A stretch of 47,620 nt of DNA from Acidobacteriota bacterium (GTDB lineage Bacteria > Acidobacteriota > Vicinamibacteria > Vicinamibacterales > Fen-181): assembly GCA_003170135.1 (NCBI GenBank), contig PMZR01000137.1:1-47620 (forward strand). The letters are read 5' to 3'. The notes under the pieces were generated by a model. It had not been told where the DNA came from. It made no database searches and saw only the letters and a list, made by a program, of their open reading frames with translations. Numbering within the stretch: the first letter of the stretch is position 1; each line of letters opens with the position of its first letter. Positions 25,155-33,079 of this stretch are shown here, piece by piece. Made by a program: the position numbers and the translations under genes.

Positions 25155-26666
25155 ATGAAGAAAGCGCTCATCCTGCTTGTCGTCATCATCGTCCTCGGCG
25201 TCCTGGCGGCCGCCGCGTACCGGTTCGGGTGGCTGGGCAGCGCGTCATCCTCCGGTGGCGCCGCTGCGGGAAATTCGTCCCTGACCGGGAGCCCCGAGGC
25301 ACAGGCGATGCCCGGCAACGAGTCCGATGCCCAGCCCGCTCCTCCCATCGCGGCCGTGGCCGTCGCGCAGCCGGGACAGCCGGTCGCCAACAAGGCCATC
25401 GAACTGCGCGTCGGCAACCTGCGCACGGCCCAGTCGCTCGGCGATCGCACCGCCGATTCGGGCCGTCAGTTCGTCATCGTGGACACCGCGTGGAAGAACC
25501 TGCTGCAGCCCCAGAAGGTGAACCGCAAGGCGGCCGAGGACCGGACGTCCGGCTCCGGCGCCCTGGGCTTCGGCGGCGGCACGGGCGCGAAGCAGCGCGC
25601 CGAAGACGAGGCGAACACGACGATTGAGTCGGTCACGTTCCAGGTGAGCCCGGTGACCGATCACGTCTGGCTGCTCGTGGACGGACGGTTTGCGGAAGCC
25701 ATCGACGCGGCCGCCACCGACACGATCGACGGACACCTACCGACCGATCAGATGGAGATTGCCAGGTTCCAGGAAGTCCGGTCCGGCAGTCTCGCGTTCC
25801 AGGCGCCAGCGAGTGCGCAAGCGCTGGCCCTGCTGTTCCTCGACACGAACAACGGTCACCTGCTGCTGCCGATCAAAGGTCCCGCGCCGCGACTCTCGAG
25901 CACCCTGGGCGGCCAGAGTCGCGGTAACGAGTTCGTCGATCTCGCGGTCACCGGCATGTCGTGGGCCGACGCCAAGGAGCCGGGCGCACGTACCCTGGTG
26001 GCGACCATCAAGGGAATCAGCCGGCAGAATGCGATGGTCGATATGCCGTTTGGCGAGTACGCGTTCCTGCAGACAGACGAGGGCTGCATCGCGCAGCCGG
26101 ACGAGTCGCCTGATGCGACCGTCTCGCGCTCGCTGGCACCGGTCGGCCGGTTCATCCCGTTCGCCCCCAACGAGGGCCAGCTGGCCTTCACGGTTCCGGC
26201 CACAACGCGGGCTGCCACACTCATGTTCCGCGCTACCCAGGGCAGGCCAATCGATCTGCCGGTCCTCGGCAATACCCCGCCCCAGCGCCCCGCCGCACGG
26301 CAGACGGTACAGGACGGAGCCGTGCTGCGAGTGTCGCTGGTCGGCACCGGGACCCCACCGGCCGGTCTGCCCGGACCGCCCGAAGGCCGGCAGTACCTCG
26401 TCGTCGATTATGTTGTCGAAAACCTGCAGACCGGTCAGGGAGTGGAACTGCAGGCCGACCCGCAGTTCTCGCTGGTAGACGGCGCCGGACAGACATACCC
26501 GGCCGACGCCGGAAGCAGCGCGCTTCCCTGCCGGCTGACGGGGGCTGGAGTGGTCCCGGCGGGCGGGTGGCGGCGCTTCTCGCTGCTGTATACGGTCCCC
26601 GCCGGCCAGTCGCTGAACGTGAAGTACCGTGGCTTCGAGGCGGAGGGGCTGTTGAAGGTCAGGTAA
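25155..26666 (+). CDS. Membrane-anchored protein with DUF4352-like repeats
   Basis: 503 residues from the ATG at 25155; upstream codons in the frame overlap the previous gene. The anchor MKKALILLVVIIVLGVLAAA-AYRFGW matches that of the preceding gene almost residue for residue. Three beta-sandwich segments follow: about 78-215 (RQFVIVDTAWKNLL), 255-385 (NEFVDLAVTGMSW, EYAFLQTDEGC) and 395-503 (RQYLVVDYVVENLQTGQGVEL, FSLVDGAGQTYPADAGSSAL, RFSLLYTVPAG). The last matches the usual layout of DUF4352, a telomere-bind-factor-like extracellular sandwich. A Gly-rich loop (GALGFGGGTGAK) lies in the first. Gap to the VWA gene is 43 nt, so they are likely one operon and partners. Confidence 0.75.
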   Translation: MKKALILLVVIIVLGVLAAAAYRFGWLGSASSSGGAAAGNSSLTGSPEAQAMPGNESDAQPAPPIAAVAVAQPGQPVANKAIELRVGNLRTAQSLGDRTADSGRQFVIVDTAWKNLLQPQKVNRKAAEDRTSGSGALGFGGGTGAKQRAEDEANTTIESVTFQVSPVTDHVWLLVDGRFAEAIDAAATDTIDGHLPTDQMEIARFQEVRSGSLAFQAPASAQALALLFLDTNNGHLLLPIKGPAPRLSSTLGGQSRGNEFVDLAVTGMSWADAKEPGARTLVATIKGISRQNAMVDMPFGEYAFLQTDEGCIAQPDESPDATVSRSLAPVGRFIPFAPNEGQLAFTVPATTRAATLMFRATQGRPIDLPVLGNTPPQRPAARQTVQDGAVLRVSLVGTGTPPAGLPGPPEGRQYLVVDYVVENLQTGQGVELQADPQFSLVDGAGQTYPADAGSSALPCRLTGAGVVPAGGWRRFSLLYTVPAGQSLNVKYRGFEAEGLLKVR

Positions 26667-26714
26667 GATCGGAGGCCGACAGCGTTTTTCGGTGCACTTT
26701 GGGTCACTTCCCGC

Positions 26715-26743
26715 TTGACACCGTGCGATCGTGAGCATAGGCT
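26715..26743 (+). promoter_or_regulatory. Predicted promoter of the first small CHCC gene
   Basis: Consensus TTGACA (26715-26720), a 17-nt spacer and TAGGCT (26738-26743). Transcription would start near 26750, about 85 nt before the ATG at 26835. Confidence 0.5.
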
Positions 26744-26834
26744 GCACGCAACGCACCCGCCCCCGGTAATCCTTCGACAATTTGCGTGTCGCGCCCGTGT
26801 CGGGCGCGGCTGCACCCACTCCGCGGGGCGTGTG

Positions 26835-27062
26835 ATGCCCAACTGGCTGACGTGCAGGTTGACCGGACGCCACGACTACAGCATGTGGTGCGAGGACGGA
26901 GCGATGTTTCTGCGATGCACCAACTGCGGTCGGCGGTCGCAAGGATGGCAGGTGGCTGGCAAGGCCACGCCGGCGCGCGACGGCGATGCCCGGCGGCCCA
27001 ACCCTCGGCCAGCGCCGCAAAGCACCGCGCGGCTGTCCATCGTCAGGAGCGAGCAGCCCTGA
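26835..27062 (+). CDS. Small CHCC-motif protein, copy 1
   Basis: 75 residues from the ATG at 26835. The conserved core is C7, GRH (H13), W18, then MFLRC-x-x-CGRRS-x-GW (C28, C31). The same core recurs in the gene at 27386, so selection on the protein is likely and these are not chance ORFs. C, H, C, C spacing suggests one zinc site. The tail is polar and Pro/Arg-rich, without a membrane segment. The start was chosen because homology with copy 2 begins here; the frame is open upstream to 26715. Function unknown. Confidence 0.65.
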   Translation: MPNWLTCRLTGRHDYSMWCEDGAMFLRCTNCGRRSQGWQVAGKATPARDGDARRPNPRPAPQSTARLSIVRSEQP

Positions 27063-27385
27063 CTCGCCGCTTTGTCCCCACCCGGGAACCGTGTGAGGTC
27101 TTCCCGTCTTTGCCGCTGCCTCCTTCCAGATTACAGATCGGCAATCGAAGTGATCGGTTGTGTAAGTGACGCGCAGGGATCCGCAACGTTCTCCATACAG
27201 CCGGTCTGCGAGTGCATGGCGTGGCGCTTCACGGTTTGTGACGAAATCCCGTCAACTGGAGCGAAAACAGACCACGCAAAGTGGCTATAGGTCCGGCCCT
27301 CAACAGCCGACACAATCATCAGCAGACTGGCACCAACATTGCGGTGCGAGTCGTCGACGTTCCAAGCACCCCTCGCGAGCGAATC
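27063..27385. other. Gap between the two small paralogous genes
   Basis: About 320 bases with no supportable gene, strong hairpin or clear promoter. The flanks of the two paralogues are not alike, so any duplication is old or did not include the upstream region. Confidence 0.5.
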
Positions 27386-27628
27386 ATGTTCATGTGGGAC
27401 TGGATCAATTGCCACGTGGCCGGGCGACACGAATACGCCATCTGGTCCGATTCCAACCGCATGTTCCTCCGGTGCATGCGGTGCGGACGCCGGTCGAACG
27501 GGTGGAAGGTCGCCGCGGCGCATGACGACGCGGATCACGCGTCTGGAGCGGGCCACGCGCAGGCGCGCCACAGCCGCCTGATCGTCGGCGCGTTGTCGCT
27601 GCTCGGCGTCTCGCTGATCGGACGCTAG
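27386..27628 (+). CDS. Small CHCC-motif protein, copy 2, with C-terminal hydrophobic tail
   Basis: 80 residues from the ATG at 27386; the ATG at 27392 is an alternative. Core: C9, GRH (H15), Y17, W20, MFLRC-x-x-CGRRS-x-GW (C30, C33), matching copy 1. It differs from copy 1 in ending with a hydrophobic helix (RLIVGALSLLGVSLIGR), which could anchor it in the membrane. A divergent pair, one soluble and one tail-anchored, suggests different locations for the same binding core. Function unknown. Confidence 0.65.
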   Translation: MFMWDWINCHVAGRHEYAIWSDSNRMFLRCMRCGRRSNGWKVAAAHDDADHASGAGHAQARHSRLIVGALSLLGVSLIGR

Positions 27629-27678
27629 GCCCTCCCGCGCGCGAGCGCCACCGGAGGCTCGCCGTCCCGTGTCCGCGC

Positions 27679-27708
27679 TTGACACTCAACAAGAGCGGCG
27701 GGGACAAT
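27679..27708 (+). promoter_or_regulatory. Strong promoter with predicted leaderless start (rhodanese-DUF2723-lolA operon)
   Basis: Perfect TTGACA (27679-27684), 18-nt spacer, GACAAT (27703-27708), then only 5 nt to the ATG at 27714. Transcription should start at or very near the ATG, and no Shine-Dalgarno site lies in between. It also rules against the in-frame GTG at 27669, which lies upstream of the -35 box. Confidence 0.65.
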
Positions 27709-27713
27709 ACGGC

Positions 27714-28085
27714 ATGGCTGTCCTGCGTATTTCCAAGGAAGAGTTGAAAGCGCGCCTCGAAACAGCGGACGGGTCGATTCCGCTCCTGCTCGACGTCCGC
27801 CTCAAGTACCCCTACGAGCACAGCACCGTGAAGCTGCCTGGCGCCGTCCGCATGGGGCCAGAGGCTCTCGATCTGGCGAGCCTGCCCCGCAACCGGGACA
27901 TCGTCGCCTACGACTCCGACCCGGACGAAGTCACCAGTTCGCACGTCGTCGCGCAGCTCATGAGAGCCGGTTACCGCGCCAGCATCCTGAAGGGCGGGAT
28001 CGCCGAGTGGCTGGCGGCGAACTTCCCGGTCGAGACCAAGGAGTCGGCGCGGCCGACCCCACCTGCGTCCGGCGCCACCAGGTAA
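27714..28085 (+). CDS. Rhodanese-like protein lacking the catalytic cysteine
   Basis: 123 residues. Rhodanese fold elements are in order: PLLLDVRLKYPYEHSTVKLPGA (DVR at 27-29, the E-H-x-x-G-type strand), NRDIVAYDSDPDEVTSSHVV and GYRASILKGGIAEWLA. In active rhodaneses the loop after the (V/I)xY strand begins with Cys; here it is D67 in AYDSDPDE. The protein therefore should not transfer sulfur and may be a binding or regulatory domain. It starts an apparent operon: 8 nt separate its stop from the DUF2723 start. Confidence 0.8.
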   Translation: MAVLRISKEELKARLETADGSIPLLLDVRLKYPYEHSTVKLPGAVRMGPEALDLASLPRNRDIVAYDSDPDEVTSSHVVAQLMRAGYRASILKGGIAEWLAANFPVETKESARPTPPASGATR

Positions 28086-28093
28086 TTTTGTCC

Positions 28094-30190
28094 ATGCGCA
28101 CGCTACTGGCCGCGGCGGTCGTAACCGTTGCGGCCTTTCTTCTGTATGATGCCACCCTCCTTCCGGGGCAGGATTTGGGGGACACCGCCTCGTTCGAGGC
28201 GACAATCGGTTCGCCGATCCTGACGCCCCGCCAGGCTTATCCCCTCTACTACGCAACCGGCAACCTGTTCGTCCAGGCGTTGCCCGGTGAACCGGCGCGC
28301 GCCATCAACATGGCGTCGGCCGTGTTCGGTGCCCTGGCCTGTGGCCTGCTGGCGGTGGTCGTGGTTGCCCTGACTGGCTCGACCATGGCGGGGCTGTTCG
28401 CGGGGCTGCTGTTCGCTGTCTCGTACACGTTCTGGTCGCAGGCCATCATCGCCGAGGTCTATGCCCTGCACGGGTGCATGATGGGCCTCTGCCTGCTGAC
28501 CCTGGTCCTCTGGGCCAGACGGCCGACGCTGTGGCGGCTCGCGCTGTTCTACGCCCTCTACGCCGTGGGCTTCGGCAACCACCTGTCGATGATCCTGCTG
28601 CTGCCGGGATTCGCCCTTTTCCTCCTCCTGGTGGCGCCGGGCGGACCGCGCTCGATGGTCCGGCCCCGGGTGGCTGTCCTGGCGGTGGCGATGGCCGCTC
28701 TCGGCGCCTCGCAGTACCTCTGGAACCTGCGGGCGCTACTGGTGCCCGACCGGGAAGGGGGCCTGCTCGACCTGCTCTACACCTTCTGGTTCGACACCAC
28801 CAAGGCGGACTGGCGAGCGACGATGGTGGCCGGAATCCCGGAAGGGGCGCTGCGCGATCGCATCGGGATGTACTGGTTCGACCTGCACCAGCAGTTCGGG
28901 ACGGCAGGCGTGCTGCTGGCGGTTGTCGGCCTGACCTGGATCCTGTGGCCCGGCAAACTCACGGCCGGGCTGGCGCCCTCGGTCGCCGGCCCGGCGCCGT
29001 CTGCCTCGAGCCTCCCGCCCAACGCTTCGCGCATCCTGTCTCGCCCGCGCATCGGGCTCGCGCTGCTGTTGCTGTTCCTCGTCAACTGGCTCTTCGCCTT
29101 CACCTATAACGTCGGCGACACGCACGTCTTCTATCTGCCGTCGCATTTCATGGTGGCCTTGTTTGCGGGGCTCGGCGCGGGCGCGCTGCTGTCACTCGCC
29201 CGGGGCTCTTCCCCCGCCCTCCGCCTCCCGCCTTCCACCTTCCGCTTCCCGCTTCCCGCCTTCCGCCTGTTGCCCGTCGTCTTCGGTCTCGTGCTCCTCG
29301 CCTACCCAGCCTGGCGCGCATATGACACGTTCCCGGCACTCGACCGCAGTCATGACTGGCAGGTGAAGGAGTTCTTCGACCGGCTGACCAAGGGGTTGAA
29401 CAGCAACGAGGCGGTCCTGGCGGCCGACCTGAACTGGCAGCTGCACAACGGTCTGGACTACTACGCCAAATACAACCGGCCGGACCTCGGCGTGGCGGAC
29501 ACGACCGGGGCCCTCCTCTACTTCCCGCTGCTGGTCCGGAGCAACCGGGAAATCGGCCGGGCAGTAGCGGTGACCGATGGCGCAGCGGGGATGTTGACCG
29601 CGGCATACGGTCCGTTGTTCGACATCGAGCGCGATGCCCGGGTGCCCGCGCCATCGTTTTCCGAACGGATCGGCCGTTTCGTGCGGGGAACGCCGTACGT
29701 CCTGACGCTGCTCGAGCCGTATTCCGACAACCCCGTCGAGTCTGCCGAGGTCGAGGCGGCGGTCGCCCGGCTGACCGGCGACACGGTCCGTCTGGAAGGC
29801 TCGTCCACCGCTCGGCCGGGGGCGCCCGTCTCGATTCGGTTCCCGGGCGGGGCGTACTACAACGTCATCGCGGGACGCGTGGGCGAAAGGCCGACGGTCG
29901 CGCGCGTCGACAGCCGGCCCTTTCGAATGAACGGCCGCGCGGGCTCGGTTGATGTTGATATCAGGATTGAATGCTGGCTGCCCGCCGACACCATCCGGCG
30001 CATGGGATTCGGCCGCGTCATCGTGGGCCATGCGCCCGCTCTCACCCTCGATCGCGGCGCGAGCTTCGTGGCCTTCGACGAGAACGGCGGCGTGAAGGCC
30101 GTCGAGTACGGCTGGGCGATCCTCGCGCCACAGCCGCGGTGGATTATTCCGGTTGAAGCTGGAGAACAGCGGACGGACGGCCTGAAGTGA
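28094..30190 (+). CDS. DUF2723 (GT117-type) membrane glycosyltransferase
   Basis: 698 residues from the ATG at 28094, 8 nt after the rhodanese-like stop. The first helix is followed by the conserved acidic loop, here GQDLGDTASFEA...AYPLYY (D/E in the position of the DSGE...HPPGYPLY motif). About ten membrane helices extend to residue 420. The soluble C-terminal part (420-698) probably lies outside the cytoplasm. The family includes human TMEM260, a protein O-mannosyltransferase; bacterial members are predicted to use lipid-linked sugars. Between helices near residues 375-395 the chain reads LRLPPSTFRFPLPAFRLLP, which is encoded by a pyrimidine-rich short repeat. Confidence 0.85.
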   Translation: MRTLLAAAVVTVAAFLLYDATLLPGQDLGDTASFEATIGSPILTPRQAYPLYYATGNLFVQALPGEPARAINMASAVFGALACGLLAVVVVALTGSTMAGLFAGLLFAVSYTFWSQAIIAEVYALHGCMMGLCLLTLVLWARRPTLWRLALFYALYAVGFGNHLSMILLLPGFALFLLLVAPGGPRSMVRPRVAVLAVAMAALGASQYLWNLRALLVPDREGGLLDLLYTFWFDTTKADWRATMVAGIPEGALRDRIGMYWFDLHQQFGTAGVLLAVVGLTWILWPGKLTAGLAPSVAGPAPSASSLPPNASRILSRPRIGLALLLLFLVNWLFAFTYNVGDTHVFYLPSHFMVALFAGLGAGALLSLARGSSPALRLPPSTFRFPLPAFRLLPVVFGLVLLAYPAWRAYDTFPALDRSHDWQVKEFFDRLTKGLNSNEAVLAADLNWQLHNGLDYYAKYNRPDLGVADTTGALLYFPLLVRSNREIGRAVAVTDGAAGMLTAAYGPLFDIERDARVPAPSFSERIGRFVRGTPYVLTLLEPYSDNPVESAEVEAAVARLTGDTVRLEGSSTARPGAPVSIRFPGGAYYNVIAGRVGERPTVARVDSRPFRMNGRAGSVDVDIRIECWLPADTIRRMGFGRVIVGHAPALTLDRGASFVAFDENGGVKAVEYGWAILAPQPRWIIPVEAGEQRTDGLK
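29215..29275 (+). repeat. CCGCCTTCC-type degenerate repeat inside the DUF2723 gene
   Basis: A run of C/T-rich words (CCGCCTCCCGCCTTCCACC and CTTCCGCTTCCCGCTTCCCG and CCTTCCGCC) similar to the intergenic array at 33055-33079. It stays in frame and encodes an interhelical loop. Confidence 0.7.
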
Positions 30191-30222
30191 GGGCGCTGCT
30201 CGAACAGTGCTATCGTGGAGCC

Positions 30223-30891
30223 GTGAAGCTTCTCAGTCGTTCAGTGCTCCTGCTCGCTCTGCCGATCGTTGCTGCTGCGCAGACGCCGGACCGTCCACCG
30301 GCGATGGAGATCGCCCGGAACATCCAGCGCAGCTACGAGAACGTCCACGACTTCTCCGCCGAGTTCGTGCATTCGTACACCGGCGGCGTGCTCGGCCAGC
30401 AGGTGACCGAGCGCGGCACTCTTCTCATCAAGAAGCCCTGGAAGATGCGGTGGACCTACACGAGCCCCGAGAAGAAGCTGTTCGTGTCAGACGGCGTGAA
30501 GCTCTATTCCTACATCCCGCAGGACAAGCAGGTCATCGTCTCGTCGATTCCGACCGACGAAGCGAGCACGCCAACGTTGTTTCTCGCCGGGAAAGGCAAC
30601 ATCACGCGCGACTTCGTCGTCAGCTGGGCCGACGTCCCGCAGGCGCCGCCCGACACCTACGCCCTGACGCTCGAGCCGACGCGCCGCGAGCCGGACTACG
30701 AATCGCTCGTCCTGGTGGTGGATCGAAAGACGTTCCAGCTGCGGATGCTGCTGACGACCGACCGGCAGGGCGGCAGGTCCACGTTCACGTTCAGCGGGCT
30801 GCGCGAGAACATCCACCCGCCGGACAAGGACTTCACGTTCCAGATTCCGCGCGGTGTCGAGGTCGTCTACAGCGACACGCCGGTCCGGTGA
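30223..30891 (+). CDS. lolA: LolA-type outer-membrane lipoprotein carrier protein
   Basis: 222 residues from the GTG at 30223, which gives a compact signal peptide (MKLLSRSVLLLALPIVAAAQ). The alternative GTG at 30187 overlaps the DUF2723 stop by GTGA and would add 12 residues; I cannot exclude it. LolA features: IARNIQRSYENVHDFSAEFVHSY, GTLLIKKPWKMRWTYTSPEKKLFVSDG, LYSYIPQDKQVI and DRKTFQLRMLLTTDRQGGRSTFTFSG. It should bind lipoproteins released by LolCDE and carry them across the periplasm, which implies an outer membrane. It is the last gene of the rhodanese-DUF2723-lolA run. Confidence 0.85.
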   Translation: MKLLSRSVLLLALPIVAAAQTPDRPPAMEIARNIQRSYENVHDFSAEFVHSYTGGVLGQQVTERGTLLIKKPWKMRWTYTSPEKKLFVSDGVKLYSYIPQDKQVIVSSIPTDEASTPTLFLAGKGNITRDFVVSWADVPQAPPDTYALTLEPTRREPDYESLVLVVDRKTFQLRMLLTTDRQGGRSTFTFSGLRENIHPPDKDFTFQIPRGVEVVYSDTPVR

Positions 30892-30916
30892 CGGCCTCTG
30901 GCGAGGCCTGTTCTCG

Positions 30917-30946
30917 ACAGGGGCGCACGGACGCGTGCGCCCCTGT
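30917..30946. terminator. Bidirectional hairpin between lolA and the Yip1-family gene
   Basis: A perfect 13-bp stem, ACAGGGGCGCACG / CGTGCGCCCCTGT, with a GACG loop, sits between convergent stops (30891 and 30961). It is the strongest hairpin I found in the window. Confidence 0.7.
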
Positions 30947-30960
30947 TCCTGCCTGACTTC

Positions 30961-31593
30961 TCAGAACCCCGGACGGGCCATGGCGCCCATGCCCAGGCCC
31001 ATCGTGAGCACAAGGGCGGCGGCAATTGCGCCGACCACGAAGTACACGACGATGAGCACGATCGCCGAGACGACGAGGTACACGATGACCTTGTCGGCCG
31101 GCGTCTTCATCACCGGGGTCATGCCCAGGTAAATCAGGTAGATGCTGTACAGCGACACGAGGGCGACGATCGGGCCGAGCGCCGGGATGAGGAGCAACAC
31201 TCCGGCAACCCACCCAGGGGTCGACGCGTAGGCCACGAGCTTGGTTGCCTGGGCCGTGTCCGGATCGGACTGGAAATTCGGAGCCAGCTTCGCGATGACG
31301 AACGCGCCCACGAACACGCCGACCAGCGTCAGCACGTACTGCACAACGGCCATGACGATGGAGTTGACGAATGGGGCACGGTAGGTCCCGAACCCGTACG
31401 AGACGCCGATGACCGAGCGGCCGATTGCCCCGCAGATTGCGGGGATGGCTGCCAGCAGCACGATGTACTTGCTGTAGAGACCGGCGATATCCTTCGGCTC
31501 GGCCGCGATCACGGGCCATTCCTGCGTCGGCTTCGTCAGGATATTGACGACACGGGTCTGGAGATTGAAGGGAGGTGTGGACTGTGATTCCAT
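30961..31593 (-). CDS. Yip1-family membrane protein
   Basis: 210 residues from the ATG ending at 31593, after an AAAGGACGGGA site. An N-terminal cytoplasmic tail with the family's typical VVNILTKPTQEWPVIAAEP is followed by about five membrane helices (YIVLLAAIPAICGAIGRS, MAVVQYVLTLVGVFVGAF, TPGWVAGVLLLIPALGPIVAL, YSIYLIYLGM, VIVYLVVSAIVLIVVYFVVG). Bacterial Yip1-domain proteins have no settled function. It forms its own transcription unit. Confidence 0.85.
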   Translation of the reverse strand: MESQSTPPFNLQTRVVNILTKPTQEWPVIAAEPKDIAGLYSKYIVLLAAIPAICGAIGRSVIGVSYGFGTYRAPFVNSIVMAVVQYVLTLVGVFVGAFVIAKLAPNFQSDPDTAQATKLVAYASTPGWVAGVLLLIPALGPIVALVSLYSIYLIYLGMTPVMKTPADKVIVYLVVSAIVLIVVYFVVGAIAAALVLTMGLGMGAMARPGF

Positions 31594-31740
31594 CGCGTGT
31601 TCCCGTCCTTTCCTTCGCGCTGCCGGCCGGCGCGAGAAGCATGGTCCGGATGTGAACGCCGTGTCGGTCCGACCTCGGCGAGCATACTCAACCGTATCGC
31701 ATCATCTCACCGGCCGCGCCGATCGGGCAAGCCGAAAGTC

Positions 31741-32997
31741 CTATTCCACCCTCTCCACCTGCGCGCCGAGCGACCGCAGGTTCGTCACGAGGTTCGCGTA
31801 GCCGCGCTCCACGGTCTCGAGGGGCCCCAGCACGCTCTGGCCGTCCGCCGCCAGAGCGGCCGCCGCGAGCGCCATCCCCGATCGAAGGTCGCGCGAGTCG
31901 AGCGAGCGCCCGCGCAGGCGTTTGGGGCCGCTGACAATGATGCGGTGGGGATCGCAGAGGAAGAGATCGGCAGACATCGCGCTCAACTGCTCGAGCGCGA
32001 ACAGCCGCAGTTCGTACATCCAGTCGTGGACGAGCGTCCGGCCGTCGGCCTGCGTCGCGAGCACCGTCACCAGGCTGACGAGATCGCTCGGAAAGCCGGG
32101 CCAGAGGCCGGTCGTGATGCGCCGCGTGGCGAGCGGCGTCGAGGGGAGCACCGTGAAGCACCCCCCGACGATGCGGCACTCGATGGTCATGCGCTTCAGC
32201 ACCGCGGCAACGACCTCGATGTGCTCGGGACGCGCGCCGGTGATGGCAACCTCGCCCCCGGTGATCGCGCCGACCACCGCCCAGCTGCCGGCCTCGATGT
32301 AGTCGCCGTCGAGCACGTGCTCGGCGCCGCACAGCGGCGAGACGCCGTCGATCCGGATGGTCGAGGTGCCCTCGCCCGAGACGCCCGCGCCCATCTTCCT
32401 CAGAAACTGGCACAGTTCGACGACGTGCGGCTCGCACGCGGCATGGCGGATCTCGCTCGGCCCCCGTGCGACCGCCGCCGCCAGCAGCGCCGTCTCGGTG
32501 CCGGTGACCGATGCCTCATCGAGGTAGAAGGAGGCGCCCTTCAGCCCGTCGGGGACCTCGAGCAGGTGGCCATGGCCCTCGACCGGCACGGCGCCGAGCG
32601 CGAGCAGCGCCGCCAGGTGCACCGAGATGGAACGTCGCGCCGGAAAATCGCCGCCCGGCGCCGACAATTGCGCGCGGCCGCGCCGCGCGAGCAGCGGGCC
32701 GAGCAGCAGCACCGATCCGCGGAGCTTGCCGACCAGCGCCGCATCGGGCTCGTCTTTGGCGACGCGCCGGCAGCGCACGCGCAGCGTGGTGGTCCCGATG
32801 CCGTCCACTTCGGCGCCCAGATCGAGGAGCAGTTGCGCCATCACCTCGACGTCGCGGATCTGCGGCACGTTGTGGATGACGCATTCCTGTTCGGTGAGCA
32901 GGCACGCGGCCAGCAGCGGCAGCGCCGAGTTCTTGTTGCCTTCGACCTCGATCGCGCCCGAGAGTCGCCGGCCGCCTTCAATCAGAAGAGAGGACAT
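31741..32997 (-). CDS. murA: UDP-N-acetylglucosamine 1-carboxyvinyltransferase with Asp at the catalytic Cys site
   Basis: 418 residues, the usual MurA length. It transfers enolpyruvate from PEP to UDP-GlcNAc, the first committed step of peptidoglycan synthesis, in the cytoplasm. Visible active-site residues: K22 in GNKNSALP, D305 in PGFPSD and R398 in ERGYANL. The loop that normally reads PGGC-x-x-G-x-R reads PGGDFPARR: the catalytic Cys (C115 in E. coli) is D117, with the Arg five residues later (R122) and the His at 127 kept. Asp here occurs naturally in mycobacteria and Chlamydia and confers fosfomycin insensitivity. No good Shine-Dalgarno site precedes the ATG. It is the last gene of the nagZ operon. 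Confidence 0.93.
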   Translation of the reverse strand: MSSLLIEGGRRLSGAIEVEGNKNSALPLLAACLLTEQECVIHNVPQIRDVEVMAQLLLDLGAEVDGIGTTTLRVRCRRVAKDEPDAALVGKLRGSVLLLGPLLARRGRAQLSAPGGDFPARRSISVHLAALLALGAVPVEGHGHLLEVPDGLKGASFYLDEASVTGTETALLAAAVARGPSEIRHAACEPHVVELCQFLRKMGAGVSGEGTSTIRIDGVSPLCGAEHVLDGDYIEAGSWAVVGAITGGEVAITGARPEHIEVVAAVLKRMTIECRIVGGCFTVLPSTPLATRRITTGLWPGFPSDLVSLVTVLATQADGRTLVHDWMYELRLFALEQLSAMSADLFLCDPHRIIVSGPKRLRGRSLDSRDLRSGMALAAAALAADGQSVLGPLETVERGYANLVTNLRSLGAQVERVE

Positions 32998-33079
32998 AAG
33001 TCAGTCCGGTGTCCGAAGTTCGAGGTCCGATGTCTTCAACCTGCGCGCTATTCCCCGCCTTCCGCCTTCCGCCTTCCAC
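32998..33079 (-). repeat. murB-murA intercistronic gap made of two short-word arrays
   Basis: On the minus strand the gap opens with GGAAGGC-type words in tandem (GGAAGGCGGAAGGCGGAAGG) and closes with TCGGAC-type words (CATCGGACCTCGAACTTCGG, then ACACCGGACT). Hardly any sequence in the 82 bp falls outside these words. Confidence 0.75.

Noticed and set aside
24161..25450. 429-codon minus-strand frame opposite the VWA/DUF4352 pair
   Set aside because: No recognisable motif, low-complexity Arg/Leu content, overlaps both supported genes.
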